A stretch of DNA of 64,000 bases from Strix aluco (GCF_031877795.1 NW_027436512.1:2373321-2437320), one strand, 5' to 3'. Positions 1 through 13,177 are shown, counted from the stretch's first letter. Numbers and translations: made by a program. Notes: generated by a model from the sequence alone, not told the origin.

Positions 1-892
1 TTTCTGTTAAAGCATCATTACTTGGTGTTTGAAGGTTGGAGCAGTGGACAAGGCCACTGAGCTCTGAAAATTCCTACCCAAGTGCCATCTGTGAAGCATA
101 TTCCTGGTGGGTGCCATACCACTGCAAAGGAGACCTTTCTCCAGTTGCTGCTGTCACTGCCTCTGAGCTGGATCTCCCCACAGCTGAGCAGATGGGGTAA
201 GAGTGAGGATGTGACCCTGTGTGCAGGAGAGTGCTGGCTCCCCACTGTGGTGCTCCCCCCATCCTGCTCAGAGTCCCCTGCTCAACGTGGCACAAGGAAG
301 TCTCTGGCAACTGTGGCTGGGTGAGTTCAGGAGATGCATCTGAGGATGCTGGGCTTGGCAGCAACGGGGTTTGTACTCTGTTCTCCATGATGAGAGAAGC
401 ACCCACGCATTTGGTCCTGTCTCTCCTTCCTGCCTGTTCCCATCCTTGGAGATGCTGCCTGCCTTTTCCAGCACCCTGAGCTGCAGGATGAGGAAAGGGC
501 TGCAAGAAAAAAAATCCATGCCCAGGATTTTTTGTTGGATTAATGCCCTGTTCACTGCCTGCTGCTGTCCTGGCTGTGGTCTGAGTTGATACATCTCTGA
601 GGAGATGCTGATGGAGGTCACCTTCCAGGTCAGGTCTGAGTTTTAGTTCTTGCTGTCTGTGCAGGCAAGCCCCATCCTTAGGGCATGGGGACCTTGTTCC
701 TCGGGGCTCATCCAGCCCCTGGTATGTCCCCTGAGGAAACCACCAAACCAGAGTGACTCTCACCAGCTCCCAGTTATCCTGACTTTGTTGGTAGCCCCAG
801 TATGCAGTGGGCTTGGGCCTGCCCAGCTCTGAGCATGGGATAATCTGGAAGGGTCCCTAGGAGGTCTCTAGTCCTCATGATCAAAGGGTCAG
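1..892. other. No gene recognised
   Basis: Mixed-composition DNA. Short open frames occur on both strands, but none shows a domain, a Kozak start plus splice signals, or repeat homology that I recognise. Probably intergenic or intronic host sequence. Confidence 0.5.
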
Positions 893-1075
893 CCACGAGG
901 TCAGAGCAGGCTGCTCAGGTCTTTATCCAGGCTGGCCTTGAAAACCTCCAAGGACAGTGACAACACTGGAAGAGCTTGTACCAGCAGCATTTCCCATGTT
1001 CTTGTGGTACTGGGTCTCACTAGAGCCTGCCTAGCCTTCTGAGGGCATGTGGGAGGAAGGGGATGGAAGCTGCTA
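893..1075 (-). repeat. CR1 LINE fragment
   Basis: The stretch around 930-960 (ccaggctggccttgaaaacc) is the reverse complement of the conserved block near the 3' end of avian CR1 ORF2. Flanking sequence keeps the same order of degenerate CR1 words. It is a short, diverged internal piece with no terminal 8-bp repeat and no open frame. Boundaries are approximate. Confidence 0.6.
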
Positions 1076-3539
1076 TTAGTGCTAATGATGGTGTTCAATT
1101 TTTCCTCCCCTGTTGGGACCGAGGATTATGGCTGCTGCCTCCCCTGCTAATGTGCTGCTGGCAGCAGCTAAACTGGCTGATCTGCTTGGTGCTCTGCACC
1201 TGTGGGGGTGGCATAATGAGCTGTGTCCTTGTCTCAACCTGCTGCTTCCTCTCCTGGAAGTGTCTGTACTGCCAGCTGGGTTATTTTTTCTTTTTTCCTT
1301 CCTGTGTCTATTCTTGAGTGGTTCCCAGCTGGTGCTGGCATGTGGCCCTTGCTGGAGACCTCCTCCCAGGTTGACCTTTGCAAACCCCCTTGGATGAGCA
1401 TGCCGGGGCTCTCCTGCTGCCCACATCGGGTGTGCAGGGGAGATGCAAGCAGATCTGCATGGCAGTGGGGTGTGTGGGAGGACTTGGTCCTCTCCTGCCC
1501 CTACCTGTGCTCAGACTCTGCTGGAGTAGCCAGAACCTGAGGGTAAGAGTGAGTGGGAAGGAAAGGGCAGTGTGGGGGATGCAGCAGTGCTTTTTGGGGG
1601 CAGAGCCTGGGGAAGAGCAAGGCTGGGAAAGCCTCTTGTGGGAGCAGTCTCTGCAAAACCCTGTCTGAGCGGGTGAAAGAGGAGAGGTGGTATCCCCACC
1701 CTGGCTTGCAGATGCTGGAGCACAGTGAGTTGTCCCAGGTTGCCATGGGAATCAAGCAGCAGGCATGGGACTTGAATCCAGAGTGGCTGGACTCTGGTTG
1801 AGATGCTCCCCAGTGAGACAGGGTGATGGTAGCTGAGAGACAGTAGCATCTCTGTGTCCCTGGCATCCTCCTCACTACCCATCTGCAACCTCATGTGTCC
1901 CCCTGGAAGGGAGGCCAGCTGTGCTATGGAGCTTGAATAGCATCAGTTGCCCCTGGGGGACCCATCTGCATGTGGAGGACATGCACTGAAGTTTGGCTTG
2001 ACTGCATTTCAGCCTCCAGCCTTTGCTCTGCTTTCTTCATCAAAGGAGTCCTGTAGTGCTTGATAGTTTCTCCTAGGGATGGTGCTCTCCAAGTTACGTT
2101 TTTAACCAAGTTATTTCTAGTTTGCGTTTGGGTGCCATGTGCTCTTCTTGTCTCTCTAGCCATCCTGTCACTTGCCTTGAAACGTATCCTGAGTCCCTGC
2201 TTTTCAGGGCAGGGGGCATCCCTGGGGTGTTCCCAGCAGGGATGCTGGCCCTGAAGGTTACAGCTGGAGGTAGATAGCATCTGGGCTAGAGACAAACCCT
2301 GCTGCATCTATTGGGAGTGTGTCCATTTCATGCTTTTCCTTTTGCAGATCTGCCTGACAACTAATCCTTAATTTGCTAAATGAGCTGATGATGGCAAGAT
2401 CTGATGGGTTCATCAGGACATGAAGTTGACTGCTGTAGGAAGCTTAATATCTTTGTGATGCTACCAAATCTGTCACCTCTTAAAAAAAAAAAAAAAGACC
2501 CAGGGGTTGTCTGGGAAGGAGAGTTTTCTGAAAGAACAGGTTGGCTTGCCTTTATTCTGATCTTGCCTCTTCATTGCATCCCAAACCACATTCCCTGTGA
2601 CTGCCCTGGCTTGATGGCAAGTGGTGCTCAGAGAGATGCAGGCAATGTTATGCTGGGGACAGACTCCACTGGTGCTGCAGTGGTGCCGGGCTGCTTCTCT
2701 CTCTGCCCATAGCCCATAACTACTAATCCCTCTGATTTTGCTGCTTCCTGAGCATCCTGTCTCCTTGGTCCAGGGGGATCATGGATGGTGGGTGGGTAAA
2801 GCCATAAAGATCCCCTGTACAGAAGGAGAAGGGAGGGAGATTTCCAAGCACCTCCCTGGAGCACTGGAGGATGCTGAAATGCCCCAGTCTCATCTTTGTA
2901 AGCTGGGGTGATGCTTAGGGCTTCGCCAGGAGAGCATGCCAATGGCTGGCAGGGCTGTGACTTGCTGACCTGTGTTTCTGAAGGGCATTCCCTGCCCTCT
3001 GCAGCCTGTGGAGCTGGGTTTGAGCAACAGACATGTTTGGGGCTGCCTGGCCCTGGCTGTCTCAGCTCATTGTTGTGGGACTTTGTGCTTGCCAGCCCTT
3101 GGCCCTGCTGTATAGCACTGTGCCAGTCCTGTGGTGGCTCTGCACATCTCCAAGTCACTGCTGACTGCTGCTAGCATGAAACCCTGGCTGGTGGGGAACA
3201 GGCTTTTCATCAGGAGCCTGAGACATCAGCCAGTGTTGAGGCTGAACTGGGAGGGAATGCTGGCAGGGACCAGCTGAGCATCTAGTGCCCCGGCTGGAGC
3301 AAGGATGCTTTTTCCTCTGTGCCCATTTCTTGCTTGGAAGCAGAGTGGGGGGAGATGGAGCATGATGGTGAGAGGTGTATCAAGTGGCCAGTGGTTCTCA
3401 GAGCAGTGTGTTATGGGTCACCATGTTCAAGTCAAGCAGCTTTCTTGTGTGTGTCTGGCCTAGAGGGCAGTCCTTGGAGTTTCTATGTGTTGCAGAAGTC
3501 AGAAATCGCTCAGGTCTGTACTGAGTTCTAATCAGTAAA
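1076..3539. other. No gene recognised
   Basis: Single-copy-looking sequence with a 14-base A run near 2482. Open frames on both strands lack recognisable domains. I see no promoter island and no LTR signature. Confidence 0.45.
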
Positions 3540-4100
3540 TTAGGTATGTAAAATATTTAATAAGTACAAATGGATTGGCGGTCAATACTATTGACTACAC
3601 TTGAAGTTAGTATGGGATACAAAGATTATTGTGTAAGTTTACTATATGTATCTTGAATGTTACATACATGCAAAAAATGTCACTTACCAACCCATCGATG
3701 TCTGGTGTCAGGTAAGGGATCTCTCAGCCTTGAGGGGTAACCTTGAGAGGTGTCCCTACTCAAGGGGAGATCACCGTGCAGCCAGCTGCTATAGAGGGAG
3801 AGCTCAACAGACCCTGATGGCTGCAGATATTTATAGCATAAAGTGTTTGATTCATAGTCAGATTTTCTGCTGTGTTCATGCAGTTTTGGCTGCTTATCAG
3901 CCCAGTCTCCAGCCAAACTGTTTTTGTGGTTTTGGTGCTGGGTTCTCACGGATAGCCTCACACAATAGGATTAACTTTGGTTAGGCCTACTTACTGAGCA
4001 TCTGCCTGGACCAAAGTTCAGTTAGCTCAAACAGGAGGAGTGAATCTGTTTCACCATAGTGATCTTGGAGCTTTCTGTTTAATCTGGTCTCCCTGGGTGC
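3540..4100. other. AT-rich block, possible old repeat
   Basis: Composition changes abruptly at about 3,540 from GC-moderate to AT-rich DNA and changes back near 4,035. The middle contains short inverted and direct words (ctcagccttgagg and ccttgagagg) of the kind seen in old LTRs, but I find no TG...CA ends, no target duplication and no polyadenylation signal I trust. Origin unresolved. Confidence 0.3.
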
Positions 4101-4105
4101 CCATT

Positions 4106-4467
4106 TGTCCTGGTTCAGCTAGGATAGGGTTAAGTTTCCCCAGTAGTGGGGGGGAAGCTCTAGCCGGGTTATTCAATACCATGCTGACGTCACCTCTGGG
4201 TGCCGAAGCGCGGGAGCGCGGGACAGTCGGTTATCGCGTGTGTTATGCCATCTCTCTGCTCTCACTGCTGTATCGGTAGATATCTTGCTCTGTTCATTGT
4301 TATCACTGTTACTGTTATTGTTATTGTTGTTGTTTGTTTTGTTGCTGTTGCTCTGTTGTATTAAACCTCTCCTTATCTCAGCCCCGGGGCTTTGTATTTC
4401 ACTCCCTTTGTGGGGGAGGGGCAGCAGCTGCGTGGTCTCAGACCCCAGCAGGGACTAAACCACCACA
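4106..4467 (+). repeat. Solo LTR of the ERV-D family
   Basis: A 362-bp unit starting TGTCCTGGTTCAGC and ending ACCACCACA. It matches the reverse complement of the ERV-D 5' LTR at 50,505-50,875 over its length, including the TTG/TTA-rich tract and the block around the polyadenylation region. A perfect 5-bp target duplication, CCATT, flanks it (4,101-4,105 and 4,468-4,472). No internal retroviral sequence remains, so this is a solo LTR left by LTR-LTR recombination. Confidence 0.88.
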
Positions 4468-4518
4468 CCATTGCCATGGTATCTGGGCACATTCCTCCAG
4501 TTCTGCCTGGCAAAGTGT

Positions 4519-5465
4519 TGTGGTTTGAGCTCAGAGGGCAACTGAACACCACACAGCTGCTCACTCCCCCCTTCCCCCCCAGTGCTGAGAAGGAGGGAAG
4601 CAAAAGGCCCAGGAACTTGAGATAAGGACAGAGAGGGATGATCTCATCCATTAAGGCACAGGCAAAAGACAGACTCATTAGGGGAAGAAAAAAAGAACAT
4701 AAATTTATTACAGACACTAACAACAACAACACGTAACAGACAGAGTAGGGCTGTGAGAAGCATTACCGCATCCTGAAAACACCTTCCCCCATCTCTCCCT
4801 TCTTCCCAGGCTCAGCTTTGTTCCCAAAATCTCTACCTCCTTCCCTACAGCAACACAGGGGGCAGGGAATGGGGGGTGCAGTCAGTCCTGCTGCTTCTTC
4901 CACCTTGGGGAGGGGGAAACTTCTGGTATTCTTCCCCTGTTCCAGCATGGTCCCCCTCTCACAGGAGACAGTCATCCACAAACCAACTCTGACATGAGTC
5001 ATTCCCACGGGTGTGTGGGTCACCCCCGTGTGTTGCAATCCTCCCAGTGCCATACTACAACAGCAGGGCCTTCTTACCACAGGGTCCCAGACTCCTTTGG
5101 GCACAGTCACCTGTCCCAGCATGGGGCCCCCACAGGCTGCAAATCAGCATCTGCTCCACTGCAGACACCCATGGGTGGCAGAGGGAGTAGCCCTGCTCCG
5201 GTGCACCTTCCCCCCCTCTTCCTTCTTTCTTCCACTGACCTTGGTGTTCACACAGATGTTCTCCCCAAGGCTCCTCCACCCCATCCCAGGTTCCCCTTCT
5301 TAAATATGCTATTGCAGAGGTGCAGCTAATTGGCCTGCCCTTGGTGCAAAGGTGGGTTTGACTTGGAGCCGGGGGAGCTTCAAGAAGCTTCTCACAGGGG
5401 CCACTGCTGTAGCCCCTTCCCCTGCTACCAAAAAACCCCTGTCACTCACTCAAATCAAGACACAG
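4519..5465 (-). repeat. Long GC-rich avian ERV LTR, solo
   Basis: Starts TGTGGTTTGAGC, runs through CCACACAGC...CTCACTCC, and carries AATAAA on the minus strand near 4,700. This is the general pattern of a long LTR widespread in bird genomes. No internal region is attached. The upper boundary is estimated and no target duplication was found. Short open frames inside it are not genes. Confidence 0.55.
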
Positions 5466-6451
5466 AGATGTCTGTGGTGGCTGCTCTGTTCATGGGGTTT
5501 TGCTAGATGCATTGCCTTACTCCTTGGGGAAAGGAGATTCATCTTGTGCAGGTGACCTCAAAGGCATCCACCTGTCCTTCTTGGATCTCTGTTTGCCCCA
5601 GCCCCCTCTGTAACACTGACTTGAGAGAACACCCTGAAAACAGAGTGAGCCTTGAGCTCTCCTCTCAACTCAGACCAATGGACAGGGCAGGGGTTTGGCT
5701 TTCCAGCAGCCCTGTGGGGCTCTGGAGGGGCTAATTGCTCATCAGGGTTAGAATGTGCTGGGGATGTGAAGGTGTCTGGAGGCCCTGCACAGCTGGTCAG
5801 CTGTGAGGCCACATCTGGAGCATTGGGGCTCTAATTCCCAAAGCCGTGTCCTGTTTCTCATGGTGCTGGGCAGAGAGGATTCAGCCTGTCATGTGGTGCC
5901 CAGAGCTGCTGCAAGGCACCAAGATACAGCTGTTTGTGGTTGTCTTGGTTGTCTCTGGATGGACCATTGCAAAACAAATGCATTCAAGCCTGGTCAGGGA
6001 TGGCAGTGGGTTAAGGTGAAAGCGAGACTTGGCAAACGCCACCCTCCAATTTGTTGGAAGAGAGCGAGCAAAGAGGGAAAAGTTACACCACCATGCAATT
6101 AGGGAACAAATACGGACAGCAGCAGCATCTGCATGAGAAATGGCTAGAAGAATTAATGCTTAAGAAAATATAGCCCCAAACTAATTTACCCCTTTGCTTC
6201 AGTGTTCAATAAGGGCAGTGGCACTGAATGTACAGCCTGAAGGAGGGTGGGGAGTGGGAGGGAGAAATTGCTGCTGCTGCTGGAGGGGAACAAAAATTCA
6301 GAGCATTCAATGTGCTGGGCTTGGGGAGAGGGGCTGAGCTGCTGCATGCTGTGACAGTGGCAGAGCTCCTCTTTGGCAAACCACCATCTTTAAAGCATTG
6401 CTCAGGCTGGAGCAGTATTGAATGATTGGTGTTTGTGAAGGGAGAAAAGTG
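5466..6451. other. No gene recognised
   Basis: No LTR, LINE or coding signature recognised. Open frames are short and lack domains. Confidence 0.4.
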
Positions 6452-6455
6452 ATCT

Positions 6456-7024
6456 TGTTATCGATTTACCAATAAGTAGAAGAAATTGTGTTTGATTTAA
6501 TAGAAATATAAAATCATAAGAAATATTTAGTAAAATTTTTGTTTGTTGTGGTTTGTGTTGGCAACCGATTGCTGCTTTAGAGTCACCTATACAGTCCCAT
6601 ACCAAGGCCAAAGAGATTGGTCATAATCATTTAGTAGAAACGTTTGGAACCTGGGTAACCAAATACAAACTGATCTGTAAGTTGATTTATAATATATATA
6701 TATATAGGACCAGGAGAATACAAGTAGTTGTCAAAGTCTAGGATTAATAAGAACTGAGGGAAACAACCGTAACAGCTTACAAGTACCTGCCAAGGAAACT
6801 GTGTTTGTGTATGAAACTGTGTCCTTGGGAATTGTGTTTGTGTATGAAACTCTGTCCTTGGGAATTGTATATGAAAAGTTCTATATAAGATGAGTGATTT
6901 TAGTGCTTGGCGCGCGTTGTTGGTGAGAATACTCCCCTGCGCGCCCGGCCGTCAATAAAGAAGTGTCTGCTTATCTGCATCAAATTGGTGTTGATAAGTT
7001 CTTTATTCCGGATTTTCGGTAACA
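6456..7024 (+). repeat. Solo LTR with 4-bp target duplication
   Basis: A 569-bp unit with TG...CA ends. It has an (AT)n tract at 6,690-6,706, two near-identical copies of a 38-bp block around 6,797-6,868, a TATA-like box at about 6,882 (tatataagat), a CG-rich stretch and AATAAA at about 6,955. The 4-bp duplication ATCT occurs at 6,452-6,455 and 7,025-7,028. The layout U3 repeats, TATA, AATAAA, short U5 fits a gammaretrovirus-like or ERV-L-like LTR. Family not assigned. Confidence 0.72.
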
Positions 7025-8665
7025 ATCTGGGCACATACAAGCCTCCGTCTGGTCTCAAATTCTAGATAAGGTTGAAGAAAAAATAAGAATATTCAAAGTC
7101 AAATGGGAAGAGAGCCAGCAAGGGGGACAGGTGGGGACAGGGTGCAGGCTCTGGCCTGTGGGCGCTGATGCTTTTGCTTCCTCAAGGTGCATTGTCTGGT
7201 GCCCATGTCCCTAGGTCATGCTGATGCCAGCACTGATGCTGCTCTCTGAGCTGTGGTCCCAGCTGCAAGAAATCTTCCGCATTTAATGTAGACATCAGCA
7301 CGTGTCTGCGGTAGTGATTAGAGGGGGGGAACTGAGCTGGGTGGCCATCTCGCAGGTCCTGGGGTGCCTGCAGGTACATCAGTGTTTCCTCTCAGTACAA
7401 GGGGAGGGAGAATAGGACTGGGGATGTGTCATGATGCTTGCAACTGGAGATGCAGCTGCTGACCATCCTGGATGCCAGGATCCATGACCTGCCTGCTGGG
7501 TTGGGAAAGGGGCCCTGGCTGGGGCGTGATGCCATGCTTGCCGTGCCGACTGCTGTTGCTGTACTGTGGCTTGGTGCTGCCGGGAGGCTGCCAGGTGAGG
7601 GGTGGAGATGGAATGTTTTCTTGGACACCTCGCGGGACTTAAAAAAGAAGTTATTCTGTGAAAATAAATGTGCTAAATCTGTTCCATCTCCCTGTTTGGT
7701 GCAGTGGCTTGTCCCACGCTCGGCTGGAGTTACATAAGAATGCACTGGCAGAGCAGGGTCACGCCAGGGGGCTAGCAGGCATTGCTCTGTCCTGCTGCAG
7801 CCTGACCATGGCTGTGTGTGACCTGTGTGTGCCAAATCCCCAAATGGGGTCTGCAGAGCTGTGCACTGTGGAGTGTGCCAGGTGTGTGCCCACATGTGTG
7901 AGCATATGTTGCATCTGTCTGTGTGTGCTGCAAGCCTGTGTGTCCCGGGGGAGTGTTTGCTAGGTGATAACCCCAGGCCAGACCTTCTAGCTTAGAAATG
8001 GAGGTTTCTGTCCATGCACATCCCACACGGATGTGGTACTGGGCATTCACACATCGCATGCCATGCATATGCATGTCCCCCATGCCATGCATGTGCTGTG
8101 CCCTGCACAGCCCCTGCCAGGTCCGGCTCAAGCTTTTGGGGATGGAGGGACCTGAGTGGTGAGGGGTTTTTGCTACAGCAGCATCTCCTGTAGAAGGGTC
8201 TCCTCTAAGCTGTGGGGGCAAACGTGACTGGGAGTGCTTATGTATGTGCTAAGGGGGCATCTCCTGTGTGGGGATCTCTGGATTTGGGACCAAAAAGTAG
8301 CAGGGGGGCTTTCTTCCCCCAGGGAGCGTGGGTGCAAGTATGGGGTCACCCCACTGTGCCATGAAGTGGGTCACATGCAAAATTGGCTCCATCCAGGGTT
8401 CCCCACCTGCAGAGTGCAGGGCTCCCATGGAAGGACATGAGTGGGTGCAGACTGCATTTCAGAGCAGGTGGTGAAGAAAATGGCTGGGGGGGGGGATTCC
8501 TGGAGGGAGTAGGGGTGGGCACACTCGTCTGCTGTGCATGTCTCCCCGCGCATATATTTGCATGTACAGGCAGAGCTTCTGGAGAGGGTGAATGAATGAG
8601 GCAATTCACTATTTCAGCACTGGCTCTGGCGAGGCTTTTCCTTTAGAGGCAGGTCTGCATATGTG

Positions 8666-8722
8666 CGTAGGCTCCTGCCTGCGTATGCGTGTGGGCTCCT
8701 GCCTGCGTGTGCAGGTGGGTGT
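8666..8722. repeat. Short tandem repeat, about 22-bp unit
   Basis: The words ggctcctgcctgcgtatgcg and ggctcctgcctgcgtgtgca follow each other, a two-to-three copy array of a unit built on CTCCTGCCTGCGT. Confidence 0.7.
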
Positions 8723-9299
8723 CAAGGGGGTTTTGGGAGATGTTTGCCACGTCAGGGAATTCACTCTGAGAGCTTGTGCGTGTCCCCACCGTGCTTGCTG
8801 TCTTGTCTGCTTAATGCAGTGTTGTGTAACTTTCAATGCCCCCAGCAGAGGAGGATGCTCTGGCAGCTCTCCCTGCCTGCTGACAGAGTGACATCCCCCT
8901 GGCCAAACAGGGTGAGGAGGGCAGCCCTAATTTCCCCCTCTGCCCGAGAATGCCAGTGCCTTTCCTCCCTGCCACAGGGAGGGGTGCCCCCAAGTGGCAG
9001 GCCTGCTCTGACAGACGGAGGGACCATTTCTTCGGTCTCCCAAATTTATGCCCCTCAAACAAGGTGTTTGCTCTGGGAGCAGTAAGGGAGGGTATGGGTC
9101 TCCCTGTGTGGGGATTCTGAGACCCACCAACTCATGCAATGCCAAGCGATGGGGAGAGGAGGAGACGAGGCTGGCGGGGCCTGTCGTGCCCAGCCTGTTG
9201 GAGGTACCTGGGAGAAATGGGGCGGCTTTGCTCTGGAAAGCAGAGGAATGGCCAGGGCATGGGGGAATCCACCTGACATTTTTGTCTCTCCTCCTGTAG

Positions 9300-9358
9300 C
9301 TGTGTTGCCATGCTACTACAGCCGTTGCCATGCCAGTAAAGCTGTTGCCATGCCATGC
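9300..9358. repeat. Short tandem repeat, about 24-bp unit
   Basis: Three imperfect copies of a unit built on TGTTGCCATGC: ctgtgttgccatgctac, ccgttgccatgccagtaaag and ctgttgccatgccatgcc. Confidence 0.7.
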
Positions 9359-10326
9359 CGAGGGTGTCGGAAGAGGATGTCAGGTTTCTTTGAGGATGAG
9401 GAGATGGGAGGTGAAGCCGGGGTGATGCTGTGGCCTATGAATCCTACCTTGCTGCCAGCCCAAGGACCTGCTGGGCACGGTGTGCCACCCAGGCCAGCTC
9501 AGAGGGGACCAGGCAGTGATGGAGGTGTCATTGCCTGTGGAAGCTGTTGTGATGAGTGGTGGTCCCCAGGGTTGGGTCCTGGTGGGTCACTGGCCTTGTG
9601 GTGCTCCCCTAGCATTGTTCAGTGCTCCCCTGGCATTACTTGTTGCTCAGGGTGCTAGAGGGATGACCTGACAGCAGCCTGGTATGTCTGCAGTGGTGTT
9701 CTAGCAGCTGGATTTATAAAGTCATCAAATAAAGAAGCCAGGATTATTTGACAAGCCCTGTTGAACACAGGCATGAAATTATGGTGGTAGGGGCTGGGTT
9801 ATATCCTCTTCCTTAATTTCCTTTCCTGCACCATCCTGGGCTGTGATCCTGCTCTCATAGCCTATAGATGTTTGACTGATGGGGCTCATACCCAGCATCA
9901 TCCTCACTACCTGACTGTAACATACACATTTCAATTCTGCACCATTGAAGTGAGCCAGAGACCCTTGAGGTACTCCTGGCTGCAAATTTTGGGGCCTTTC
10001 TGGATTAAAAATTATACTATCTTGCAAACATCCTCCTGGCCGGAAGGTCTGGTGGGCATGCAGGTTCCTCAGCTCTGCTCCCCAGGTTCAAAGCAGGCTG
10101 CAGGCTCTCATGACTTCATGTGCCAGCTGGGTTGGGATGTTTGTGCCCCAGTTATGCTACAGAAATCTTTGCAGACCAGGGAGAAGAGTTGCAACCTGCA
10201 GATCAGTGAGGCAGGGTGGCCCAGCTGAAGTATCAGTAGGAGTCGTGGCTTTGTGTGCTTGACTTATTCTTTTCCATCCTGCCATCAGCCCCTAAAGCAT
10301 GAGGTGACCCAGGGAGTTAGGTTTGG

Positions 10327-10913
10327 TGTGATAGACAGCAAACTGTTTGTTCATCAAATTCCATTAAAGATACTGGGAGCTCGTGACATGTTATTCCATA
10401 AACTATGTAGGCCTAAGCTTAATCTTAACTATTACATTGTGTAACGACTAACTGACTGCAAGTACTTATCTAAGTTGAAATGCTGAAGCAAGGACTCCTA
10501 TTGTACAAAAGACTGAAAAGAGGGAGAAAGGGAAGAAGGACAAAGGGGAGAAAGACAAAGGGGAGAAGGAAAAAGGGGAAGTGTCTATATTCTGTAAGAT
10601 ATAAACAAAAGCTTTGTGAGCCACTCTCAGGGAAGCAGGAAATACGAGGAGTTGGTGACGCGAGGAAGACCCGGATGGAGCGACCCCCTAGCTGCAAAGT
10701 GCGCAGACGCAGGGTACACCTCTCAGAGAGACCCGATACCGGAAGGCGGAGGATATAAAAAAGACGGACCCTCGGGAAGTGAGTGCATGCCCTTGGTGGA
10801 GCAGGGACTCCCCGGCCGCCCAGCGCTGTTTTGCTTATTGCCGCTTGCTAAAATAAATAGTTGAAATTTAATTTGTCCTAACTTGCATCATTTTGGCAAG
10901 ATAGTCTATAACA
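10327..10913 (+). repeat. Solo LTR with 5-bp target duplication
   Basis: A 587-bp unit, TGTGATAGAC...CTATAACA. It has an almost pure purine tract at 10,505-10,580 (repeats of aaaggggagaa), a TATA box near 10,752 (ggatataaaa), AATAAA near 10,853 and TG...CA ends. TTTGG occurs immediately before and after it (10,322-10,326 and 10,914-10,918). Solo LTR of an unassigned avian ERV family. Confidence 0.75.
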
Positions 10914-10918
10914 TTTGG

Positions 10919-12575
10919 TACCTGTTGGCTGTGGGAGCAGCTCATGTGGTGAGGTTCCCTTCCTTCCTGGCAGAAGGGATTGGCCCCAGAGGATGTGGAG
11001 CTGCTGGGTCTCAGCATCTCTTCCTCCTGCCTTTGATTTTTATTGTGCAGCAGGTGCTTGCATGAGAGCACCACTGTGCTGGGGCTCAGGAGAGATGCCA
11101 CACAGCGGGATCATTTTTCCACTTTCCTCTCCCTGCTGTTAAAAATTCACCTTGTGGGCACTGAGGTGAATTCTTGCAAGGCCAGTGCCTGTCTGTCCCC
11201 CAGCAGCCAGCCCCACCACCAGCCCAGAGCAGCATGGTGCAGCCCATCCGCAGGCACAGGGCTGTCCCCAGTGTGGGAGTGGCACTGCCCTGAGATGAGC
11301 AGAAATAGCTCCTGCACATACCCAGCTGTGTGCTGCCTTCATGTTGTAGCAGGGCAAGGATGGGGCTGTGCATGTCTGGGGGCCTGCCCTGTGCAGGCAG
11401 CTGCTGGGTGTTTTTCCATGCATGGGAGATGCTGGCTGTCCTGCAGTGCTAAGGGCAGGTCTCTGACAGTGCCTGGCTGTGGGGTTGGGGCCAGGGCAGG
11501 GCACCCCCTTGGCTGGAAGTATTTTCTCCCCAAAAGTGAGATGGCAGCTCCCAGTCCCCCAGCTCTTGTGCTGTTTCTCCCCAGCCCGGTACCTGGTGTC
11601 CCTCCACCGGAGAGGGGGAGCACTGCCAGAGCATCCTACCCAGCCTCCATCCATCTCTTTCCAGCCCCCATGCTCCAGCCTAAATAATTCCTCCTCTCCC
11701 TGGTGGTGTGCAGACTGCTTTCCTGTTCTTCCCTTAGTCATCTCTCAGCCAAGTGAGACACATATAGTTGTGTGTGGCTCATTGCAGATCAGTCACTCCA
11801 GCCCCCATATCATTTCACTGGGTGCCCTGCACTGAACATGAGGTACCTCCCCCTTTACTACCTCATCGTTGCTGCCAGAGCCCCTAACCCAGCTGCCCAG
11901 GGAGCAAGCAGCCCCGTTGATGCTGCATGGCTTGGCAGATGACCCAGATGGGGCTCTGTGTGCCTGTCCAGCTGCAAGCTGGGTGCCCTTGTGCATGCCA
12001 AGTGTGGTGCTGGCTTTCTGGGGTGACTTCAATCCAAATCCTTGCTTTCCAGATACCCTGGCTGCCTTCCTTCTTCCCTGGCCAGCCAGGGTACTCCTTG
12101 GCCCCATGAGGCGCACAGATTAATCCTGGACTGATGTCTGGTTACTGGTGTCCCCATCGCACACCTTGACATGGGGAGCTTGGGGGGGCAGAGGGGACCG
12201 TGTGTGCTGGCTTTCAGGTCCAGGAGTGCATCCCAGATGGAGAAGAGATCCTGGGGCACACAGGCACATGCATGGTGCAAGAAGGGATGCTGGGGTGTGT
12301 GGCACTGTACAGCTGCCTGCCTGTGCTACCCAGAGGGACTGTCAGCATCTGCTCTGAGGCCAGCCACGGGGCTTGGATCCGTGCAGCCAAAATGGGAAGG
12401 CAGGACCTGCTTTTCACCACACCCCAAACGATTTCCCTCCCCACCTTATTTGACAGTCGATGGCCCCTGTCACACCAGCCCCAGTGCTCAATAGTGGCTG
12501 CTTAGGGACCAGCGAGGCACAGGTGGTTGCAGAGAGGGGAACAGCAAGTCACGGTGCATGGGAGCCCCAGGGAGC
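10919..12575. other. No gene recognised
   Basis: Relatively GC-rich sequence. The longest open frame is about 214 codons on the plus strand (11,043-11,687), but overlapping long frames occur on both strands, as expected from high GC. No domain or signal recognised. A host exon could hide here. Confidence 0.4.
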
Positions 12576-13177
12576 TGACATGTGGAAACAAACTCTACAA
12601 CTCAGATAGAGTTATAAAGCAGGTATGTTTATTCCGGCCGGGGTGCAAGGGGATTTCTCCACAAAGCTTGCACACCATCTCTGGCAAGTAGCCAAATATT
12701 TATTACACCAAAGCATACATATTCATTAGGAAAGGCCAGGTTATTACAATTAGTTTGGGGAATAGGCGTGATTATTATAATTATTTCTTTGGTGGTCAAG
12801 GGGAGAAGTACGTGGTCCTCCTCACAGTGTCCGCTCTTTCCAGGGCATGTGCTGTGAGGCAAAGTCCAGGTGTCTTCTTCCTAAATCAGCGAAATCATCC
12901 TCCCTAGATAGCATCTCTGAGTCCTTTTGTTCAAGTTTAAGTTTGCCTAAGTGCCCATTGAGGGCTTTGAGTCTGCTATCAGTGAGTTGTCCTTTTAATT
13001 CATAGACCAGGGCTACCTGCTACTTTTCATCATAGCCAATCCCCAAACTATCTGGGTAAGCTACACTGAATCCACAGAACAGTCTGGGCAAGCGGGATTC
13101 TTAGGCAACATTCAGAAATCATCATATGTTGTTATAAGTAAATAATTTGCAAGGAAAGTGGTCATTTCTCTGTATCA
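12576..13177 (-). repeat. Solo LTR of the gammaretrovirus-like family
   Basis: The reverse complement begins TGATACAGAGAAATGACC and ends in CCACATGTCA. It matches the LTRs at 52,035-52,641 and 54,452-55,196 through most of its length, including the block around aaagcaggtatgtttattcc and the conserved ccacagaacagtctgg word. No internal sequence is attached and flanking bases do not form a duplication. Its minus-strand start abuts the minisatellite that follows. Confidence 0.75.

Larger units (their letters stand above)
7029..10321. other. No gene recognised; small tandem repeats
   Basis: GC-moderate DNA with several short open frames on both strands and no domain I recognise. TGTG- and CATGC-rich patches near 7,810-8,100 look like simple-sequence drift. 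Two short tandem arrays are listed separately. Confidence 0.4.

Noticed and set aside
6797..6868. Two near-identical 38-bp blocks, first read as a CRISPR-like or satellite array
   Set aside because: Only two copies and positioned in the U3 part of a solo LTR just before its TATA box. This is an LTR enhancer-type duplication.
11043..11741. Long open frames of 200-214 codons on both strands
   Set aside because: Overlapping frames on both strands in GC-rich DNA, with no domain, no conserved start and no splice context.
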